Of a DNA stretch of 64,000 bases, positions 62,237 to 64,000 are shown piece by piece. A program made the translations under genes and the position numbers. Source of the stretch: Paraburkholderia metrosideri (GTDB taxonomy: Bacteria; Pseudomonadota; Gammaproteobacteria; Burkholderiales; Burkholderiaceae); the NCBI RefSeq assembly GCF_904848625.1, contig NZ_CAJHCP010000011.1, positions 62,001 to 126,000 of the forward strand. The letters are read 5' to 3'. The stretch's first letter is position 1, and each line of letters begins with the position of its first letter. A model generated the notes under the pieces. The model was not told the DNA's origin. It was given only the letters and a program-made list of their open reading frames with translations, and searched no databases.

Positions 62237-63067
62237 TTAATTCCCTTGCCAGCGCCCGGGCGGTACCCCAAACATCCGCCGGAAATGCCGCGTGAAGTGA
62301 CTTTGATCGGTAAACCCACTCGCGGCCGCGACATTCGTTACGGAAACGCCAGCCCGCAGCGGTGCCAGCGAGCGCTGCAAGCGCACCTGATTGCGCCACG
62401 CGTGGGGCGGCAGCCCCGTCGTCTGGGTAAACAGCCGTGCCGCATGAAATGGCGATAATCCCGCGGCCTGTGCCACTTCAGCGAGCGTAACCGGCCCGAG
62501 GAGATTATCGGTGAGCCGTTCCTGCATGATTGCCACGCGCGCATCGTCAGTGGCGATGCGTGATGGCTCGGGCTGGGTTTGCGCGTAACGAACCAGCAGC
62601 GTCGACAACGCGTCGAGCATCGCGGCTTCGGCGGCGAGAGGATCGCTGTCCGATTCCAACAGGCAATGAGCGCGCGCGAGCCGTGTCGCCAGATCGTCGT
62701 CGCGGATTACGCCAGACGCAAACCACGGTAGAGCCTGCGGTTTGCCGCTCAGCTCCCTGGCGAGGTCCTGGATGAAGTCAACCGGTGCATAGATCACGCG
62801 ATACCGCCAGCCCGCGTCAACCGCCTTCGAGCCCGTGTGCAACTCGCCGGGGTTGATGATCGGCATGCCTCCGGCTTCGGCAACATAGTCTGAACCGCGA
62901 TACCGATAACCCTCCGCGCCCGCGACAATCACCGGAATCGTGTACGCATCGTGCCAATGCGGCGCGAATTCGTGATCGTGATATTCGGCGGTAAGCAGGT
63001 CCGCGCCGGGCAGAAGCGGCGTGCGCCAGTAGCGGGCGGAATCCTGAAAACGATGAGCGATGGTCAT
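62237..63067 (-). CDS. AraC family transcriptional regulator
   Basis: A 276-residue regulator. The N-terminal cupin half senses a ligand (HDHEFAPHWHDAYTIPVIVA, IINPGELHTGSKA). The C-terminal double helix-turn-helix shows VTLAEVAQAAGLSPFHAARL and VAAASGFTDQSHFTRHFRRM, the AraC signature. It is just upstream of azlCD in the same direction and probably regulates it. Confidence 0.92.
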   Translation of the reverse strand: MTIAHRFQDSARYWRTPLLPGADLLTAEYHDHEFAPHWHDAYTIPVIVAGAEGYRYRGSDYVAEAGGMPIINPGELHTGSKAVDAGWRYRVIYAPVDFIQDLARELSGKPQALPWFASGVIRDDDLATRLARAHCLLESDSDPLAAEAAMLDALSTLLVRYAQTQPEPSRIATDDARVAIMQERLTDNLLGPVTLAEVAQAAGLSPFHAARLFTQTTGLPPHAWRNQVRLQRSLAPLRAGVSVTNVAAASGFTDQSHFTRHFRRMFGVPPGRWQGN

Positions 63068-63164
63068 GATGAAAATCGTGCTGGACCGATCAGTGTAGCG
63101 CGTCGCGCCGGCTCGCGGCGCACGCGTCGTCGCCCGTGCGCAGACGTTGTGCCATCGGCCGATA

Positions 63165-63641
63165 TCACTTGATAGGGATCGTCGTGCCGGCCGGCATCGG
63201 CACGGCGCTCACGCTGTTTTTTGCGCTGCCGCTGACGACGCGGTCGCTATAGGTGAGGTAGACCAGAGTGTTACGTTTGGTGTCGACGACGCGTACCACA
63301 TGCAGCGATTTAAAGATTAGCGACATGCTGACTGAGAACACGTCGGCCTGCTTCTTGACCGGACCGGTGAAATGAATCTCGGCAACCTGGCGGCAGGCAA
63401 TCGACGCTTCGGTCGGATCCTCGGCGATGCCGAGCGTTCCTTTGACACCGCCCGTTCTCGCGCGCGACACGTAGCAGGTCACACCCTGAACCACGGGATC
63501 GTCATAGGCCTCGACGACTACGCGGTCGGAACCGGTTACGCGGAAGTTGGTATTGACGCTACCGACTTCCTCGCTGTGGGCTAAAGGCAACAGAAGCGCA
63601 GTGGCCGCGGCCAGCGCGATGCGCAACAAGGTGGGTTTCAT
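63165..63641 (-). CDS. creA: CreA family protein
   Basis: A 158-residue exported protein (signal peptide to about residue 22). The CreA family signatures are VGSVNTNFRVTGSDRVVVEA, GVTCYVSRARTGGVKGTLGI and FSVSMSLIFKSLHVVRVVD. The function is unknown. ATG 63641 begins a normal signal peptide; upstream in-frame starts are rejected. Confidence 0.9.
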   Translation of the reverse strand: MKPTLLRIALAAATALLLPLAHSEEVGSVNTNFRVTGSDRVVVEAYDDPVVQGVTCYVSRARTGGVKGTLGIAEDPTEASIACRQVAEIHFTGPVKKQADVFSVSMSLIFKSLHVVRVVDTKRNTLVYLTYSDRVVSGSAKNSVSAVPMPAGTTIPIK

Positions 63642-63883
63642 GAGATTGCCGGAAATGAGCGCGTGGGTGGACGCAAGTCGGGCGCGAGATTCGCGCCGGG
63701 AAGTCGCCATCGTATAACGGCGTGTCCGTGAAGAGAGCAGGGCAAGCACGACGAAGTATCGCTATGCTCGCGCCACGCCTTCTGACGCAGGGGCAGACGC
63801 GGGGGAAAAATACGCTTGTGTCGACCGTGACCACGATCTGGTATCAATCGAAAGAGGGTGCAGCAAAAGTGGCGCGCCAAAAC

Positions 63884-63912
63884 AAAAAGGCCCGCACGGA
63901 TGCGGGCCTTTC
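63884..63912 (-). terminator. Rho-independent terminator after tRNA-Asn
   Basis: On the minus strand GGCCCGCA and TGCGGGCC pair across a 4-nt loop and are followed by TTTTTG. Confidence 0.85.
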
Positions 63913-63919
63913 AAAACTT

Positions 63920-63995
63920 TGGCTCCTCGACCTGGGCTCGAACCAGGGACCTACGGATTAACAGTCCGGCGCTCTACCGACTGAGCTATCGAGGA
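63920..63995 (-). tRNA. tRNA-Asn (GTT)
   Basis: A 76-nt cloverleaf including the encoded CCA. The acceptor stem is TCCTCGA/TCGAGGA, the D-arm contains AGCTCAGTCGGTAGAGC, the anticodon loop CTGTTAA gives anticodon GTT, and the T-arm has GGTTCGAGCCC. A terminator follows on the same strand. Confidence 0.97.
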
Positions 63996-64000
63996 ACTGC

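Overview
The window is GC-rich chromosomal DNA of a betaproteobacterium, almost certainly Burkholderiaceae and most like Paraburkholderia/Burkholderia chromosome 1. The basis is gene content and order: ugd-rfaE1-hldD-cysM, divergent dadA/lrp, rpsP-rimM-trmD-rplS, rsgA-M48-orn-mog-darP-pmbA, folA and thyA, fumC, azlCD and tRNA-Asn. No phage, insertion sequence, integrase or CRISPR array is visible. Assignments are by reading motifs and family resemblance; no database search was run.

Region by region. 1-8.1 kb: UDP-glucose dehydrogenase (cut by the window edge), the heptose pathway for lipopolysaccharide, a ComEA-like protein, CysM, the lytic transglycosylase MltB, a histone-deacetylase-like amidohydrolase and a crotonase-fold protein. 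8.2-17.8 kb: a monoacylglycerol-lipase-like hydrolase, the methionine ABC transporter metNIQ, etfBA, an acyl-CoA dehydrogenase, and dadA divergent from an Lrp-type regulator. 17.9-21 kb: a radical SAM protein behind a consensus LexA box, a small membrane protein and a PQQ-type sugar dehydrogenase. 21-32.7 kb: ribosome/tRNA-modification operon, NUDIX hydrolase, CobD/CbiB-family protein, RsgA, M48 protease, Orn, Mog, DarP, PmbA and FolA.

32.7-42.7 kb is the stand-out accessory locus. An eight-gene minus-strand operon encodes three small secreted proteins, a 462-residue Gly/Ser-rich secreted protein, a C39-type cysteine peptidase, another secreted protein, a coiled-coil plus beta-barrel outer-membrane protein and a sigma-54 activator. 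A second, paralogous sigma-54 activator is divergently transcribed. The gene order (small secreted protein, repeat protein, larger repeat protein, C39 peptidase, secreted protein, outer-membrane pore) and the three 17-residue repeat cores in each of two proteins match the Fap functional-amyloid system of Pseudomonas. Here it is expanded by one gene and equipped with its own activators. A near-consensus -24/-12 promoter, with a perfect inverted repeat about 110 bp upstream, precedes the first gene. The locus lies between folA and thyA.

43-64 kb: thyA, a FecR-like/DUF6600 protein with a long polyglutamine tail, an ArsR-type regulator, a 47-residue lipoprotein, an acyl-CoA thioesterase, fumC, a phospholipase-D-family lipoprotein with a decayed fragment 3 kb away, a BASS-family transporter, a MATE pump, an S4 RNA-binding protein, two secreted Lys/Ala-rich proteins, a UvrD-like helicase behind a LexA-like box, azlCD with an AraC regulator, CreA and tRNA-Asn. 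Several short tandem repeats lie in the gaps of this part.
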